From: Leptospira levettii
GTDB taxonomy: Bacteria > Spirochaetota > Leptospiria > Leptospirales > Leptospiraceae
DNA: 64,000 nucleotides
Reading direction: 5' to 3'
Assembly: GCF_002812085.1 (NCBI RefSeq)
Contig: NZ_NPDM01000001.1
Span: 1 to 64,000, forward strand
Part shown: positions 46,051 through 56,026 of the stretch, one piece after another
Numbering within the stretch: the first letter of the stretch is position 1
Layout of the letters: each line of letters starts with the position of its first letter
Notes under the pieces: generated by a model
Told to the model about the DNA's origin: nothing
Database searches by the model: none
What the model saw: the letters and a program-made list of their open reading frames with translations, nothing else
Position numbers and translations under genes: made by a program

Positions 46051-47256
46051 TCAACGCCTTTTTTTTGCCTTTTGTGTTGCTTTTGCCTTCGTTTTGGTCC
46101 CTTGTTTCCCATTTCCTTGTTTTTTGGGAAGAGAAGTGCTTCGTTTCTCTACTTTTCCTTTTTTAGTTGGGATTGGAGTTGGTTTTTTCTTCGGGAGACT
46201 TTGTTTTTTTTTCGATGTGTTTGTTTGAGAAGAGGTTTGTTTTTCTGAATCCAGTTGTTTTTCGGATCGTTTTCTCGGGATGACCACTCGTTCTTTTTTA
46301 TTGTTTTGGAAACGTTCTGATAAATTTAAAAATCGAATTCTGTTTTGTAAGGTTGTGCGTGGAATGCCCAATTCACTGGCAGCATGGGATATATTTTGAG
46401 AATTCCGTTGTAAAGATTTGTGGATATAATGGGCTTCCATTTCCGCAAGAACCGTTTCCAGAGGGAGTTTAGAAAAAAAAGCCATGTCCAAATCAGGGAA
46501 TTCGGATTTTGTTTTTCCCACTCCAAATCCAACATGACTCGAGACAAAATGGTATAAAAACCCTACTACTTTTTTCTCTTTTTTTAAAGTGATGATCCTT
46601 ACTTGTGATTGTAAGTCTGGTAACATGGTTGTTAAGACATTTGTATCTGCTTCTTTTCCCAAACTCAAATCATGTTCTTTTAGGTAAGAGGCGAGGACTT
46701 CTCTATTTAAATTATGTAAATACTTCTCTGCAGTCTCAATCGAGTCATCAAACAATGATTTTGTGAGAATATCCCTTTCAAAACTTTCATTATAAAAAAT
46801 AGTTCCACCCGTTACATCAGTTGCAAAAAGACCATCTGGGAAATGGGAAAGGATGAGTTCCATAAACCACTGGACAGAATCCACGTTTTCTTTTTTTTTC
46901 TCGAGTTTGGATTCAATACCATCCAGTTTTGGATCTCGGACTTGTTTGGATTCTAGTTTGGTGAAAGCGGCAAGGAACCTTGGTTTGTCCCAATTGTCTT
47001 TTTTTTCACCATCAATTCCGATCACAGGAATGAGTGAGGTTTCTTTAAAATATAATAGAATGGATTCGTTCAGTTCTGTTTCCAAAATCTCTAAAGGAAT
47101 TTGGTCCAAATCTTCCCTTTCTTTCCCAAGGTCAGACAACTCACGATGGACTCTCTCTTTGGAAAGTAAACCAACAAGTTCCCCCTTCTCGCTTATAACG
47201 GGAATGTGAGTGGCTCTTGTGAGCAAAAAATGACGATAAAGTGATTCAAACTTCAC
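46051..47256 (-). CDS. CBS/PAS-like protein with a Fis-type DNA-binding domain and a basic tail
   Basis: The 401-residue protein starts with a CBS-like half-domain (about 5-75; HIPVISEKGELVGLLSKE), followed by a PAS-like region (about 130-235; DGLFATDVTGGTIFYNESFE). A Fis-type helix-turn-helix (about 275-310; SHAASELGIPRTTLQNRIRFL) follows. It has no AAA+ domain, so it is not a full enhancer-binding protein. The last ~85 residues are almost entirely Lys, Ser, Thr, Gln, Arg and Pro, like a histone H1-type tail that could bind DNA or RNA without specificity. The start is GTG. A stop lies eight codons upstream, so the CBS part is short. Confidence 0.82.
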   Translation of the reverse strand: MKFESLYRHFLLTRATHIPVISEKGELVGLLSKERVHRELSDLGKEREDLDQIPLEILETELNESILLYFKETSLIPVIGIDGEKKDNWDKPRFLAAFTKLESKQVRDPKLDGIESKLEKKKENVDSVQWFMELILSHFPDGLFATDVTGGTIFYNESFERDILTKSLFDDSIETAEKYLHNLNREVLASYLKEHDLSLGKEADTNVLTTMLPDLQSQVRIITLKKEKKVVGFLYHFVSSHVGFGVGKTKSEFPDLDMAFFSKLPLETVLAEMEAHYIHKSLQRNSQNISHAASELGIPRTTLQNRIRFLNLSERFQNNKKERVVIPRKRSEKQLDSEKQTSSQTNTSKKKQSLPKKKPTPIPTKKGKVEKRSTSLPKKQGNGKQGTKTKAKATQKAKKRR

Positions 47257-47303
47257 TAAGCAGTCATTCTTTGAAATTTAGTGTGAATGAAAATGAAAAT
47301 TTT

Positions 47304-47942
47304 TTAGTTTTCTTGGATGGAGTTTTGCTTTTGTTTGTGGAGGTTCATCCAAATGGGTTGCACCCATGCGGCATCTGCACTTTGGTAGGTTTCTGGAATT
47401 TCTGATTTTTGGGAACGTAATGTAAGTAAACTATACACTAGCGAACGTTTGTAAGTATGAAGGGATAGTTGGTAATTTCCAGACAGATAGTATTCTTTTG
47501 CGTGGTCTTTTTCACTTTTTGCCATTACTAAATAACGTTGGATTTTATCTTTTGTATCCCACTCCAATCGAGTTGAACCAGACTTTTCGTCATTTTCCAT
47601 TTGAATCCAATGCCCCATGGCTTTTTGGTAGAGCCCAGTTGCGACTTCTTCCATGGGGACACATAGTTTTCGTTGTGTGATGAGAATCTCACCTTCAGCA
47701 AGGGTTAAAACTTTTTCGATTTCCGCACGTTTTCCCACGCGGTAGGTTTCTTCCACTTGGTCACGAATGGATTCAACAGACGATTTTCCAACCTCAGGTT
47801 CAAGTTTTAGGTGTTCTTTGAGTTCTAATACAAGTGCAATTTTACCATCTAATTGTTTTTTCCTTTCCCTGTAAGACATCGTACTTTTGGCAACGAGTCC
47901 GAGTGAGAAAGAAAGTAAAATCACACTTGTAAAGAACTTCAT
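47304..47942 (-). CDS. Hypothetical exported protein, second of a pair
   Basis: The 212-residue protein has a signal peptide M-K-F-F-T-S-V... ending near A-K-S (about 20). The rest is helical and charged, like a TPR or coiled-coil protein. I chose ATG 47942 because the frame upstream runs through the neighbouring gene. It is probably periplasmic. It starts 1 nt after the stop of its partner gene, which encodes another exported, helical protein. Confidence 0.75.
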   Translation of the reverse strand: MKFFTSVILLSFSLGLVAKSTMSYRERKKQLDGKIALVLELKEHLKLEPEVGKSSVESIRDQVEETYRVGKRAEIEKVLTLAEGEILITQRKLCVPMEEVATGLYQKAMGHWIQMENDEKSGSTRLEWDTKDKIQRYLVMAKSEKDHAKEYYLSGNYQLSLHTYKRSLVYSLLTLRSQKSEIPETYQSADAAWVQPIWMNLHKQKQNSIQEN

Positions 47943-47943
47943 C

Positions 47944-48933
47944 TTATTTCTTCTTTTCTTCCGGATAAATCGCTTTGCCGTTTTCGTCAAATTTTGGAGT
48001 GGGAGGAACTGATTCACGTCTTGCCCCTTCCGTCTCTTTGATTTGCGCATTGGCTTCCAGTAATAAATCCAATTTTTTAGAAGTGATGAAACCGTAGTTA
48101 TCATCATGTTGTTCTAGTAGATCTAATGGTTTTGCATCTGGATTTCCTGGAGGGACAACAGTTCTTTCCATACGTTTGTTTTCAATGAAATTGATGAGTG
48201 TATCTCTCACCTTTTCGTAGTTACGTTGTTTTTCTTCGTTACGAGCTTCTTTTAAGTCTTCATTGGAACGGTATTGGTATTCTGGTTTGTCCTCATCTGG
48301 AGTTTTGCTATAAATCATCGCAAGGATGGCAAAACGTTTTGCACGACGAAGTGTCAAAATCCCTTCTTTGTAGAGCGTAAGTTTATAACGGTATTGGTGA
48401 GGGCTTGAATTGAGACCCGTTGTATAAAGGTCTTCTGAGGAACGAAGGTCACGAAAACCTAAACGTAACAAAGCTTTGGCGTTACTATCATTGGACCTGA
48501 TGATGGCAGGAGCCGCAGCCTCTAGTAGAGCTCTTGCATCTTCGATGTATTTTTGTAATACAATTTCAAAGATGTTTTTGAGTTCGCCTTGGGCTTGTCT
48601 GAGTTGGCGGAATCCATACACATAATTACTTTGTAAGTACCACATGTTTCCACTGAAGTCAGATTGGTTTGCTGCTTTTAGGAGTTTGAAATAATCAAAA
48701 TCCAAATTCTTTTTGGAAGGATCTGGGGTTTGGGTTGTTCCTGGTTGGGCAGTGTTTTGTGCTTCTTCTTGTGAAGGAGCCAAATTACTGAGTGCCACAT
48801 TGATAAAATTTAAGTTTTCTTTGTTTTCAAAGATCAAAATCCCCAAATTCGTTTGTTCTGGAGATACTGCATTGATGTGGGAGATATGTCCCACTACCAT
48901 TGCAAAAAAGAGGATGAATTTCCATTTTCCCAT
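47944..48933 (-). CDS. Hypothetical exported protein, first of a pair
   Basis: The 329-residue protein has a signal peptide ending near H-I-N-A (about 22) and a mostly helical mature part with an early Pro/Thr/Gln-rich linker (about 52-75). I recognise no family. The next gene on the minus strand begins 1 nt after its stop and encodes a similar helical exported protein, so the two may act as a unit in the periplasm. Confidence 0.75.
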   Translation of the reverse strand: MGKWKFILFFAMVVGHISHINAVSPEQTNLGILIFENKENLNFINVALSNLAPSQEEAQNTAQPGTTQTPDPSKKNLDFDYFKLLKAANQSDFSGNMWYLQSNYVYGFRQLRQAQGELKNIFEIVLQKYIEDARALLEAAAPAIIRSNDSNAKALLRLGFRDLRSSEDLYTTGLNSSPHQYRYKLTLYKEGILTLRRAKRFAILAMIYSKTPDEDKPEYQYRSNEDLKEARNEEKQRNYEKVRDTLINFIENKRMERTVVPPGNPDAKPLDLLEQHDDNYGFITSKKLDLLLEANAQIKETEGARRESVPPTPKFDENGKAIYPEEKKK

Positions 48934-48985
48934 AGCTCTACCTTGTTTTATATATCGGAGCTATGGAAAAAACCAGGACTAAATT

Positions 48986-50212
48986 TTACATTTTTTGGAT
49001 ACGTTCGATGGCAGAAATGACATCTTCTCGTTTTCCAAAGGCAGAAAGTCGGAAATACCCTTCTCCAGCCGGTCCAAACCCAGAACCAGGAGTTCCCACC
49101 ACTTGTGCATTTCCAAGGAGTTCGTCAAAAAATTCCCAAGATTTGAGTCCTCGAGGGGTTTTTAACCAAATGTAAGGGGCATTGGTTCCGCCAAACACTT
49201 TGTAACCTGCCTTAGCAAGACCTTCGCGAATGAGTTTTGCATTTTCCATGTAATAGGAAATTTGTTCTTTGATCTCCACTTGTCCTTGGGTGGAAAACAC
49301 GGCTTCCGCTCCTTTTTGAGTCACATACGACACACCATTGAATTTGGTTGTGTGGCGTCTGTTCCAAAGGGAATTAAAACTCACCTCTTCTCCTGATTTG
49401 GTTTTTCCTTTTAGGTCTTTCGGGATTACAAGGTAGGCACAACGAGTTCCTGTAAACCCTGCAGTTTTTGAGAAGGAACGAAACTCCATTGCCACTTCCT
49501 TGGCACCTGGGATTTCATAAATGGACTTAGGAATCTCTTTGTCTTGGATAAAGGACTCATAAGCAGAATCATAAAGGATAATACTTCCCATTTTTTTAGC
49601 GTAGTTCACCCATTCTGTGAGGCGGGCTTTCGTTGCGACCATTCCCGTTGGATTGTTTGGGTAACAAAGATAAATGATGTCTGGTTTTTCTTTTGGAAAA
49701 TCAGGTTCAAAATTATTTTCTTCTGTAGCTGGCATATAAATGATGTTCGCATAACGTCCATCAGGTCCCACTTCACCGGTTCTACCTGCCATCACATTGG
49801 TATCAACATAAACAGGATACACTGGGTCAACGACGGCAATTTTACTATCGAGGGAAAAAATCTCTTGGATGTTTCCACAATCACATTTAGATCCATCAGA
49901 AACAAATACTTCGTCTTCTGCAATTTGGACTCCACGCGCAGTATAATCATGAGCGATGATTTTTTGGATGAGGAAGGAATAACCTTGTTCTGGTCCATAC
50001 CCATGAAATCCACCCGCACTTCCCATTTCTTTGGCGGCATCTACCATTGCATTGACAATTGTTGGTGCGAGAGGTAGGGTTACGTCACCAATCCCGAGTC
50101 TGATAATTTTTGCATTTTGGTTGGCTTCGGAATAAGCTTTTACACGTCTTCCAATCTCAGGGAATAAATATCCCGCTTTTAATTTTAAATAGTTTTCATT
50201 TATCTGAGTCAT
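48986..50212 (-). CDS. dapL: LL-diaminopimelate aminotransferase
   Basis: The 408-residue PLP enzyme converts tetrahydrodipicolinate directly to LL-diaminopimelate, in the lysine and peptidoglycan pathway. The PLP lysine is Lys249 in [12 protein letters not shown] and the YPNNPTG motif is at 184-190. Direct DapL is the known lysine route in Leptospira and Chlamydia and replaces DapC, DapD and DapE. It overlaps the start of the DUF2203 gene region by 17 nt at its 5' end. Confidence 0.96.
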   Translation of the reverse strand: MTQINENYLKLKAGYLFPEIGRRVKAYSEANQNAKIIRLGIGDVTLPLAPTIVNAMVDAAKEMGSAGGFHGYGPEQGYSFLIQKIIAHDYTARGVQIAEDEVFVSDGSKCDCGNIQEIFSLDSKIAVVDPVYPVYVDTNVMAGRTGEVGPDGRYANIIYMPATEENNFEPDFPKEKPDIIYLCYPNNPTGMVATKARLTEWVNYAKKMGSIILYDSAYESFIQDKEIPKSIYEIPGAKEVAMEFRSFSKTAGFTGTRCAYLVIPKDLKGKTKSGEEVSFNSLWNRRHTTKFNGVSYVTQKGAEAVFSTQGQVEIKEQISYYMENAKLIREGLAKAGYKVFGGTNAPYIWLKTPRGLKSWEFFDELLGNAQVVGTPGSGFGPAGEGYFRLSAFGKREDVISAIERIQKM

Positions 50213-50564
50213 TTTCTTCTTTATTTTCCTCTATGAGTTTTCTCGATCTAAATCCTTCATGATAACCATGTTCGTATAACACATCTTCTTCGCCCCATGT
50301 CCAACAGTAAAATCCATTGCCATGATCGAAGTCTACGAGCCACAAACCTTTTACATCAATTTTCAAATTTAAGATTTCGTTTGTCCAATGTTTGATGATT
50401 TCTCCAATTTCTTCTTCTTTGGATTCCAAAACATTTTCTGGTAACATTTTGTTACGCACATCATCCGCAAGAACACTAGCCTTTATATAGTATTCTTTTG
50501 TGATATCGCGGACAAGGGGTAAGATCTCCCTAGCTTCTTCCAAAGTCCAAATTTTTTTAGTCAA
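50196..50564 (-). CDS. DUF2203 family protein
   Basis: The ~122-residue protein has the DUF2203 hallmarks: an N-terminal [16 protein letters not shown] and a C-terminal [29 protein letters not shown]. The conserved acids and histidines at the end suggest a metal or hydrolase site, but the function of the family is unknown. TTG 50564 is the best start, with GGAG 6 nt upstream; TTG 50576 is an alternative. It overlaps pyrB by 8 nt and dapL by 17 nt. Confidence 0.85.
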   Translation of the reverse strand: MTKKIWTLEEAREILPLVRDITKEYYIKASVLADDVRNKMLPENVLESKEEEIGEIIKHWTNEILNLKIDVKGLWLVDFDHGNGFYCWTWGEEDVLYEHGYHEGFRSRKLIEENKEENDSDK

Positions 50565-51489
50565 AATTGACTCCAAGACTTAAGCAGAGTAAAACCATTC
50601 TGACTACGACTCCATACTTCGCCTGACGGAAGTAAGCTGCATTTGGTAAATCATCTACATCAGTGGAAAGTTCATTCACACGAGGGAGTGGATGCAGGAT
50701 GGTTGTGTCCTTTTTAGAGGCAAGTACAAGTTCCTTATTCACTTTATAGATATCTTTTAGTTTTTCATACTCTCTATGATCAGGAAATCTTTCTTCTTGG
50801 ATTCTTGTCACATACGCTACATCTGCGTCCCAAATGGCTTTGATGTCGGTTGTTTCCTCCCAAGTCATAGGGAAACCTTCTAAGTTCTTTTTGTACTTTT
50901 CAGGGAGTTTTAGTTCTTCGGGACTGATGAGATACAAATGAACTGGATAATGCCGAAGTAAATTGATGAGGGAATGGATGGTCCGTCCATACTTTAGGTC
51001 CCCAATGAAAGCTATGTTTAACCCATCGATTTTCTTTTTTTCGGATACAATGGTATACAAATCAAGAAGGGCTTGTGTCGGGTGTTGGCCTGCCCCGTCC
51101 CCTGCGTTGATGACTGGTATGTTCACTGCACCTGCGGCAATCCGAGAGGAACCTTCCACGGGGTGGCGGATCACAGCAATGTCACAATACGCTTCAATCA
51201 TCTTCATGGTATCGTATAAAGTCTCTCCCTTGGAGATGGATGAAAATTGAAAACCCACTGTGGAGATGAGCCTTCCACCTAGCCTTTCCATAGCAGCTTC
51301 AAAACTCATCCGAGTGCGGGTACTAGCCTCAAAAAACAAGGAAGCCAGGAGTTTCCCGTGAAGGATCCCAAATGCCTTTCCCGATTCATGTAGGGCACTC
51401 ATTCGATTTGTTTTTTCAATTAGGAAATTGAGGTCTTCTTTGGAAAATTGTAAGGTGTCTAAAATGTTTTTGTGGGAGTATTCATACAT
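50557..51489 (-). CDS. pyrB: Aspartate carbamoyltransferase, catalytic subunit
   Basis: The 310-residue enzyme makes carbamoyl-aspartate in pyrimidine synthesis. The carbamoyl-phosphate motif is STRTR at 56-60 and the aspartate-binding HPLPRVNEL is near 265. The length and motifs fit the catalytic chain; no pyrI (regulatory chain) is nearby. It is divergent from the thioesterase gene with a 66-bp gap. Confidence 0.97.
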   Translation of the reverse strand: MYEYSHKNILDTLQFSKEDLNFLIEKTNRMSALHESGKAFGILHGKLLASLFFEASTRTRMSFEAAMERLGGRLISTVGFQFSSISKGETLYDTMKMIEAYCDIAVIRHPVEGSSRIAAGAVNIPVINAGDGAGQHPTQALLDLYTIVSEKKKIDGLNIAFIGDLKYGRTIHSLINLLRHYPVHLYLISPEELKLPEKYKKNLEGFPMTWEETTDIKAIWDADVAYVTRIQEERFPDHREYEKLKDIYKVNKELVLASKKDTTILHPLPRVNELSTDVDDLPNAAYFRQAKYGVVVRMVLLCLSLGVNFD

Positions 51490-51555
51490 AGGGCGGAAAT
51501 CTTTTCTCTAGGGTTTTTGGTATCGAATAAATCGAAAACATATTTTTTGGTATTT

Positions 51556-51969
51556 ATGGTCGAGACAATTCAGAACAAACTGCAGGATATGGAACTAGTC
51601 ACCCAACACTTGGTCCAACCAGACGATTTAAACTACCATAACAATCTTTTTGGTGGGAAAATGCTCTCCTGGATTGATGAGGGAATGGCGATGTATGTCA
51701 TGAACAAAATTCGGTACACCAATATCGTCACGATGAGTATGGACAATGTGGTGTTTCGTTCCCCTGCGAGGGCTGGAGACATCATCCAAATTTATGGAAA
51801 GATTGTGAAATATGGAAAATCTTCCATCACCTCAAGAACCCTTGCCATCACAAACCACCCCCAAACAGGGAAAATGGCCGCTGTGATCGAAAGTGACATC
51901 ACCTACGTATGCTTAGGTGAGAATGGAAAACCAACTGCGTATTTTAGAAACTTTACCCCTCCCACTTAG
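51556..51969 (+). CDS. Acyl-CoA thioesterase (hotdog fold, YciA-like)
   Basis: The 137-residue protein has the hotdog-fold motif [14 protein letters not shown], typical of YciA/BACH-type acyl-CoA thioesterases, followed by a second strand set with [20 protein letters not shown] sequence. It would hydrolyse short- or medium-chain acyl-CoA. I chose ATG 51556; the frame is open upstream through the pyrB start. Its 3' end overlaps ubiX by 17 bp. Confidence 0.9.
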   Translation: MVETIQNKLQDMELVTQHLVQPDDLNYHNNLFGGKMLSWIDEGMAMYVMNKIRYTNIVTMSMDNVVFRSPARAGDIIQIYGKIVKYGKSSITSRTLAITNHPQTGKMAAVIESDITYVCLGENGKPTAYFRNFTPPT

Positions 51970-52549
51970 GAAAAAGAGTTTGCGGGACACCTAGTAGATT
52001 CAAAATCCTACCCGTGATAAAATCACCAAGGTCATCCAAGGTTTTTGGCATTTGGTAAAACCCAGGAGATGCAGGTAAGAGGATGGCCCCTGCTTCATCT
52101 AGTGCCAACATATTCCGAAGGTGGATGCGGTTGTAGGGAGTTTCTCTCGGAACCACAATGAGTCGCCTTCTTTCTTTTAAGGTCACGTCAGCTGCTCGTT
52201 CGATTAAGTTTTCTGTGAGACCTGCGGACATGGAAGCAACTGTTTTCATACTACAAGGGATGACGACCATCGCATCCCAAACATTGGAACCACTAGCGAT
52301 GTCCGAACCGATATCAAAAAAATTACGAACATGGAATTTGTGTTTGGGTTTTACCCGCCACTTCTCTTCTACAAAAGACAAAATGTCTTCAGTTGTTTTC
52401 ACAGTTGTTTCATATTCTTCTGAAAAGATACGAAGCGAAGCAGGACTTGCCGTGATATAGGTTTCTCCTTCAATCTCAAACAATGCCTTTAAAAATCTGG
52501 CAGCATAAATACTACCACTGGCACCCGCAAGACCCACAACAAGTTTCAT
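51953..52549 (-). CDS. ubiX: Flavin prenyltransferase UbiX
   Basis: The 198-residue protein has the UbiX motif [15 protein letters not shown] and the conserved [16 protein letters not shown] and ASPGFY. It prenylates FMN to make the cofactor of UbiD decarboxylases. Its start overlaps the ubiA stop as ATGA, so the two are co-transcribed. No ubiD is in the window. Leptospira makes menaquinone, so this pair may serve the futalosine-type (Mqn) route, which uses UbiX- and UbiA-like enzymes; this is inference. Confidence 0.95.
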   Translation of the reverse strand: MKLVVGLAGASGSIYAARFLKALFEIEGETYITASPASLRIFSEEYETTVKTTEDILSFVEEKWRVKPKHKFHVRNFFDIGSDIASGSNVWDAMVVIPCSMKTVASMSAGLTENLIERAADVTLKERRRLIVVPRETPYNRIHLRNMLALDEAGAILLPASPGFYQMPKTLDDLGDFITGRILNLLGVPQTLFPKWEG

Positions 52550-53457
52550 CGAAAACTAATTCCAGATGAGATCTTAAGTAAAAACTCATTCCATTTATCA
52601 AAGAGGATGGCCAAAAACAAAACCACACTGATCCAAGAATTGATTTGGTAAAAAATGAGAGGGAGATCCTTTTGTTTGTATTGGTATGAAATTTTGTGTT
52701 CATACAACACTAAAATCCCAATCACAGAGAGGATTAAAAAATACATAAACCCAAGTTCCGCACTTACCCCTGCGAGGATAAAAAACACAAACGAAAGTGT
52801 ATGTAAGATAACAGCGATGATACGAGATTTGGTTTCCCCTAATTTGGAAGGGATACTATGGAGTTTTTCTTTTGCATCAAAATCCATATCCTGAATGGCA
52901 TATAACACATCAAATGCGGAAATATGAAATAAGAGTCCGAGTGAAAATAAAATAGGAACTAAATTCACGGTTTCTGTGATGGCAATCCAAGCACCGAGCG
53001 GTGCTAGAGAGATCGCAAAACCGAGTACCAAATGGCAAAACAAGGTAAATCGTTTGGTGAGTGAATACAAAAACAAAATGAAAAGTGCCGGGAAGGAAAG
53101 TAAGAAAGCCAGTTTATTCACAAAAAAACTAGCAAAGATAAAAATGAAAGCGGAAAGCCCTATAAAAAGTAAGGCCGATACCTTGGAAATTTTTCCAGCA
53201 GGGATTTCTCGATTTTGGGTGCGGGGATTTTTTTCATCAATTTCAGAATCTACATACCTGTTGAATCCCATGGCTGCACTACGAGCGCTGACCATACAAA
53301 CAAGGATCAGGGCACCAATTCTTAGCAAATCACCTGTATCGAGACTCGACTCGAGGTAGGCTAGGACGAAGCTAATCCCTGCAAAAGGCAAAGCAAAAAG
53401 TGTATGGGAAAATTTAACCATTTTAGCGTAAAGAAATAGATTTTTGAAGAAGTTCAT
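52546..53457 (-). CDS. ubiA: UbiA-family prenyltransferase
   Basis: The 303-residue protein has about eight membrane helices and the two metal/diphosphate motifs of the UbiA family: NRYVDSEID (about 89-97) and YAIQDMDFD (about 200-208). It joins a polyprenyl chain to an aromatic acid, as in quinone synthesis. The exact acceptor (4-hydroxybenzoate-like or a futalosine-pathway acid) is not evident from sequence. It is the first gene of a two-gene unit with ubiX. Confidence 0.92.
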   Translation of the reverse strand: MNFFKNLFLYAKMVKFSHTLFALPFAGISFVLAYLESSLDTGDLLRIGALILVCMVSARSAAMGFNRYVDSEIDEKNPRTQNREIPAGKISKVSALLFIGLSAFIFIFASFFVNKLAFLLSFPALFILFLYSLTKRFTLFCHLVLGFAISLAPLGAWIAITETVNLVPILFSLGLLFHISAFDVLYAIQDMDFDAKEKLHSIPSKLGETKSRIIAVILHTLSFVFFILAGVSAELGFMYFLILSVIGILVLYEHKISYQYKQKDLPLIFYQINSWISVVLFLAILFDKWNEFLLKISSGISFR

Positions 53458-53550
53458 GGCATCCTTTCTGCCCTATGTTTAGACAGTCGGTAGGTTTTTT
53501 GGTTCATTCTGTTTCGAATTCTTCCGTTCTTAGAACCAAGGTCACAAAAT

Positions 53551-54384
53551 ATGAATATCCGTCTTTCCTTTCTTGGAAGAAACCTTTGGTCAATTATGAC
53601 AATTGGATACTTTCTCTCTGTTTCTGCAAGTTTCACCCATGAAAGTTTAGAAGACCGACCTTTACGTTTATTTTTCCACTGTGGGAAAGAACTCTTCACC
53701 AAAATGGACGAGGAAGGGCGTGGTGGGCTTAGTGCTCTCCTCGGCTTTGTGGAAAGAGAAAAAATGGATTTGGATCTGAAACGTGGGAAAGGGTACATGT
53801 TGTACCCTTTTTCCCCAAAAGACAAACCATTAGAGTTCCCCTTTGATGGATTTAACCTGACGAAGACCATCGAAATGGACCATGGTCCCGTCAAACTTGG
53901 CTTAGGTTCTATAGACGGCCTCTTAAATGCCAAAAACACTGACGACTATGACGGTTGGATCGTATATGTAAGCCCTGAAGACGAAATCAAAATCCCGCAG
54001 ATCCCAGGGCAAAATAATCCCGAACTCCCGATATTTTTACTCGTCGAAGGGAAACCACAAGCAAGGTTCCGTTACCTTTCCAATGTCCACCAAGTGGAAT
54101 GCCCAAAGGACTATGGTAGACTCGGAACTTTAAATTTATACTATCGCAAACGAAACTTAATCCGGTTGGATTACAAAGTAGAATCCATCAATTTAGTAGA
54201 CCGCAATCGTTCTTGGAAACAGAGAAAGGAATCTGAAACGGAAGAAGGCCTTATGAAACCGACTCCGAATAAGAAGGACATAGGGAAGAAAGAGGACAAT
54301 CCGAACAAAACGTCCGGCGCGCCTGGCAGTACTTACGACCGAGAAATATTAGGTAAAGAGATAGGTTTCGGCAAATTTCCTTAG
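53551..54384 (+). CDS. Hypothetical exported protein with 3' overlap of nth
   Basis: The 277-residue protein has an N-terminal signal or anchor (about 8-27, ending S-V-S-A-S-F), a beta-rich middle and a charged, Lys/Pro/Asn-rich tail (about 225-265). I recognise no family. AAGG lies 9 nt upstream of the ATG. Its last 134 bp run antisense to the end of nth, including the Fe-S cluster region of that gene, so one of the two has been shaped by the other. Confidence 0.68.
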   Translation: MNIRLSFLGRNLWSIMTIGYFLSVSASFTHESLEDRPLRLFFHCGKELFTKMDEEGRGGLSALLGFVEREKMDLDLKRGKGYMLYPFSPKDKPLEFPFDGFNLTKTIEMDHGPVKLGLGSIDGLLNAKNTDDYDGWIVYVSPEDEIKIPQIPGQNNPELPIFLLVEGKPQARFRYLSNVHQVECPKDYGRLGTLNLYYRKRNLIRLDYKVESINLVDRNRSWKQRKESETEEGLMKPTPNKKDIGKKEDNPNKTSGAPGSTYDREILGKEIGFGKFP

Positions 54385-54901
54385 GGGTAATTTTCATCAT
54401 TTCTCGTTCAATTTGTACGGGATCTGTTTTTTTGGTAAACCCAAGTCGTTTCGTTAATCGTTTTACATGGGTATCCACCACAAACCCCTCCACCACTCCG
54501 TAAATTTCTGCAAGGACCACATTGGCGGTTTTTCTTCCAAACCCTGGGAGTTTGATTGCCTCTTCCATTGTTTTCGGAATCTCACCACCAAATTCTTGTA
54601 ATACCATTCTCGCAAAGCCTTGGATACTTTTGGCTTTGTTTTTATAAAACCCTGTGGAAAAGATTTTTTTTTCAATCGCAGAAAGAGGAGCCTTCGCAAA
54701 AGACTCAAGGGTTGGGAAGGTGCGAAAGAGTTCAGGTGTGACTTGGTTCACACGTTCGTCCGTACACTGTGCGCTCAAAATGACAGCGATTGCCAACTCG
54801 TACGGTTTTGTAAATGTGAGGGGAGTTTCGACGACACCGAATTCCGCCTCAAGGAGACGGTAAACTTCGGTGATATTGGGAGTTTTTTTGGATCGTTTCA
54901 A
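54251..54901 (-). CDS. nth: Endonuclease III (DNA N-glycosylase/AP lyase)
   Basis: The 216-residue repair enzyme removes oxidised pyrimidines. The helix-hairpin-helix LPGFGRKTANVV holds catalytic Lys124, catalytic Asp143 lies in VVDTHVKR, and the [4Fe-4S] loop has Cys192, Cys199, Cys202 and Cys208 with the standard 6-2-5 spacing. The start is TTG (M-K-R-S). Its last ~43 codons are antisense to the neighbouring hypothetical gene. Confidence 0.96.
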   Translation of the reverse strand: MKRSKKTPNITEVYRLLEAEFGVVETPLTFTKPYELAIAVILSAQCTDERVNQVTPELFRTFPTLESFAKAPLSAIEKKIFSTGFYKNKAKSIQGFARMVLQEFGGEIPKTMEEAIKLPGFGRKTANVVLAEIYGVVEGFVVDTHVKRLTKRLGFTKKTDPVQIEREMMKITPKEICRNLSLYLIFLGRKYCQARRTFCSDCPLSSLCPSYSESVS

Positions 54902-54924
54902 TCCAGAACAACTAAATCTGAGAT

Positions 54925-55209
54925 TTAAGTTGCTGGTTGTGCTTTTGGAGTGATTCCTACGTATTTTTTAGGAGTGATTGCGGAAATATCACCGCCGTGG
55001 TCTTTGATTGCCACTTTCAAACCTTTTTTACGAAGGGTTCTCAAAGCACGTGTAGAAATCTTAACGCGAACCCAACGGTTCTCGTCTTCCAAGAAGATTT
55101 TTTTTGTGATCACATTCACCTTCCAGATACGGCGATTCTTTTTATGAGAATGGGATACGTTGTTCCCTGCCGTTGTTCCTTTTCCGGTTACTACACATGT
55201 TCTAGCCAT
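54925..55209 (-). CDS. rpmB: Ribosomal protein L28
   Basis: The 94-residue protein has the L28 start [10 protein letters not shown] and the conserved [14 protein letters not shown]. It is a part of the 50S subunit. The C-terminus is extended by ~20 residues ([17 protein letters not shown]), as seen in several spirochaetes. It lies 23 bp upstream of nth on the same strand. Confidence 0.97.
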   Translation of the reverse strand: MARTCVVTGKGTTAGNNVSHSHKKNRRIWKVNVITKKIFLEDENRWVRVKISTRALRTLRKKGLKVAIKDHGGDISAITPKKYVGITPKAQPAT

Positions 55210-55227
55210 AATTATTACCTTGTTTCG

Positions 55228-55992
55228 CTATGTTTTTGTACCCTCAGAATGGGTCAATTCGAAACGAATCTTTTCCTGAAAGAATCGAAGTGCTTCCACA
55301 GGACTGTCAGCAAATCCAAATAGATGTAGGTCTTCTTCCGAAATTAACTTCATCTCTGCTAATTTTTTGAAATTGATCACTTCTGTCCAAAATTTTGTCC
55401 CATACAGAAGGATGGGGATTCTACTTTTTTTTCCAGTTTGGACTAGGGTTAGGGTTTCAAATAATTCATCGAACGTCCCAAAACCACCTGGAAACGCGAT
55501 CATTCCCCGGCAGGTTTTCATAAACCAAAGTTTACGCATAAAAAAGTAATGAAACTCAAATGTAAGTTCCTTGTTCACATACGGATTGGGGTGTTGTTCG
55601 TGAGGAAGGACAATGTTTAAAGCAACAGATTTTGCCCCAGCTTCTTTGGCACCACGATTCCCTGCTTCCATAATCCCAGGTCCCCCGCCAGTGCAGATGA
55701 GCAAATTACGATTGGGGGTATCCAATTTTAAAACTTCTGCCCATTCCGAAATCAATCGGGAAAATTCTCTCGCTTCCTCGTAGTATTGGCTAAGGCCCTC
55801 CAAGGGAGAAGGATTTTTTGTTTGGCTTTTTTCCTTTGAAGGAATCCTTGCAGAACCAAAAACAACAATGGTATCGGTGATTCCATGTTCATTGAACTCC
55901 GCCTTGGGATGTAGGTATTCCGAAAGGATCCGGATGGGGCCTGCTTCATTCCCCCATAAAAAACTTTGGTTCTCAAAGGCTAAATCATTCAT
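55228..55992 (-). CDS. LOG-family (TIGR00730) nucleoside 5'-monophosphate phosphoribohydrolase-like protein
   Basis: The ~254-residue protein has the Rossmann-like LOG fold with CTGGGPGIMEAGNRGA and PGGFGTFDE, the phosphate- and nucleotide-binding site of the family. Such proteins release the base from nucleoside monophosphates or make cytokinin-like compounds; the bacterial role is often unknown. I start it at ATG 55992; the frame is open for 34 codons upstream but that part overlaps the divergent gene and has no domain match. Confidence 0.88.
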   Translation of the reverse strand: MNDLAFENQSFLWGNEAGPIRILSEYLHPKAEFNEHGITDTIVVFGSARIPSKEKSQTKNPSPLEGLSQYYEEAREFSRLISEWAEVLKLDTPNRNLLICTGGGPGIMEAGNRGAKEAGAKSVALNIVLPHEQHPNPYVNKELTFEFHYFFMRKLWFMKTCRGMIAFPGGFGTFDELFETLTLVQTGKKSRIPILLYGTKFWTEVINFKKLAEMKLISEEDLHLFGFADSPVEALRFFQEKIRFELTHSEGTKT

Positions 55993-56026
55993 CTTGTTAT
56001 CATAGATCGACCGATTGGTATAAAAG

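Noticed and set aside
45913..46248. 111-codon Phe/Leu/Cys-rich open frame on the plus strand
   Set aside because: It is the antisense shadow of the Lys-rich tail of the Fis-type regulator and of the rho upstream region.
49544..50077. 177-codon open frame antisense to dapL
   Set aside because: dapL is a clear full-length enzyme; the antisense frame has no start signal or domain.
53454..53939. 161-codon minus frame overlapping the start of the hypothetical exported gene
   Set aside because: Its composition is low-complexity and basic (many Ser, Pro, Arg, Lys). The plus-strand gene has a signal peptide and a Shine-Dalgarno site, so the minus frame is the shadow.
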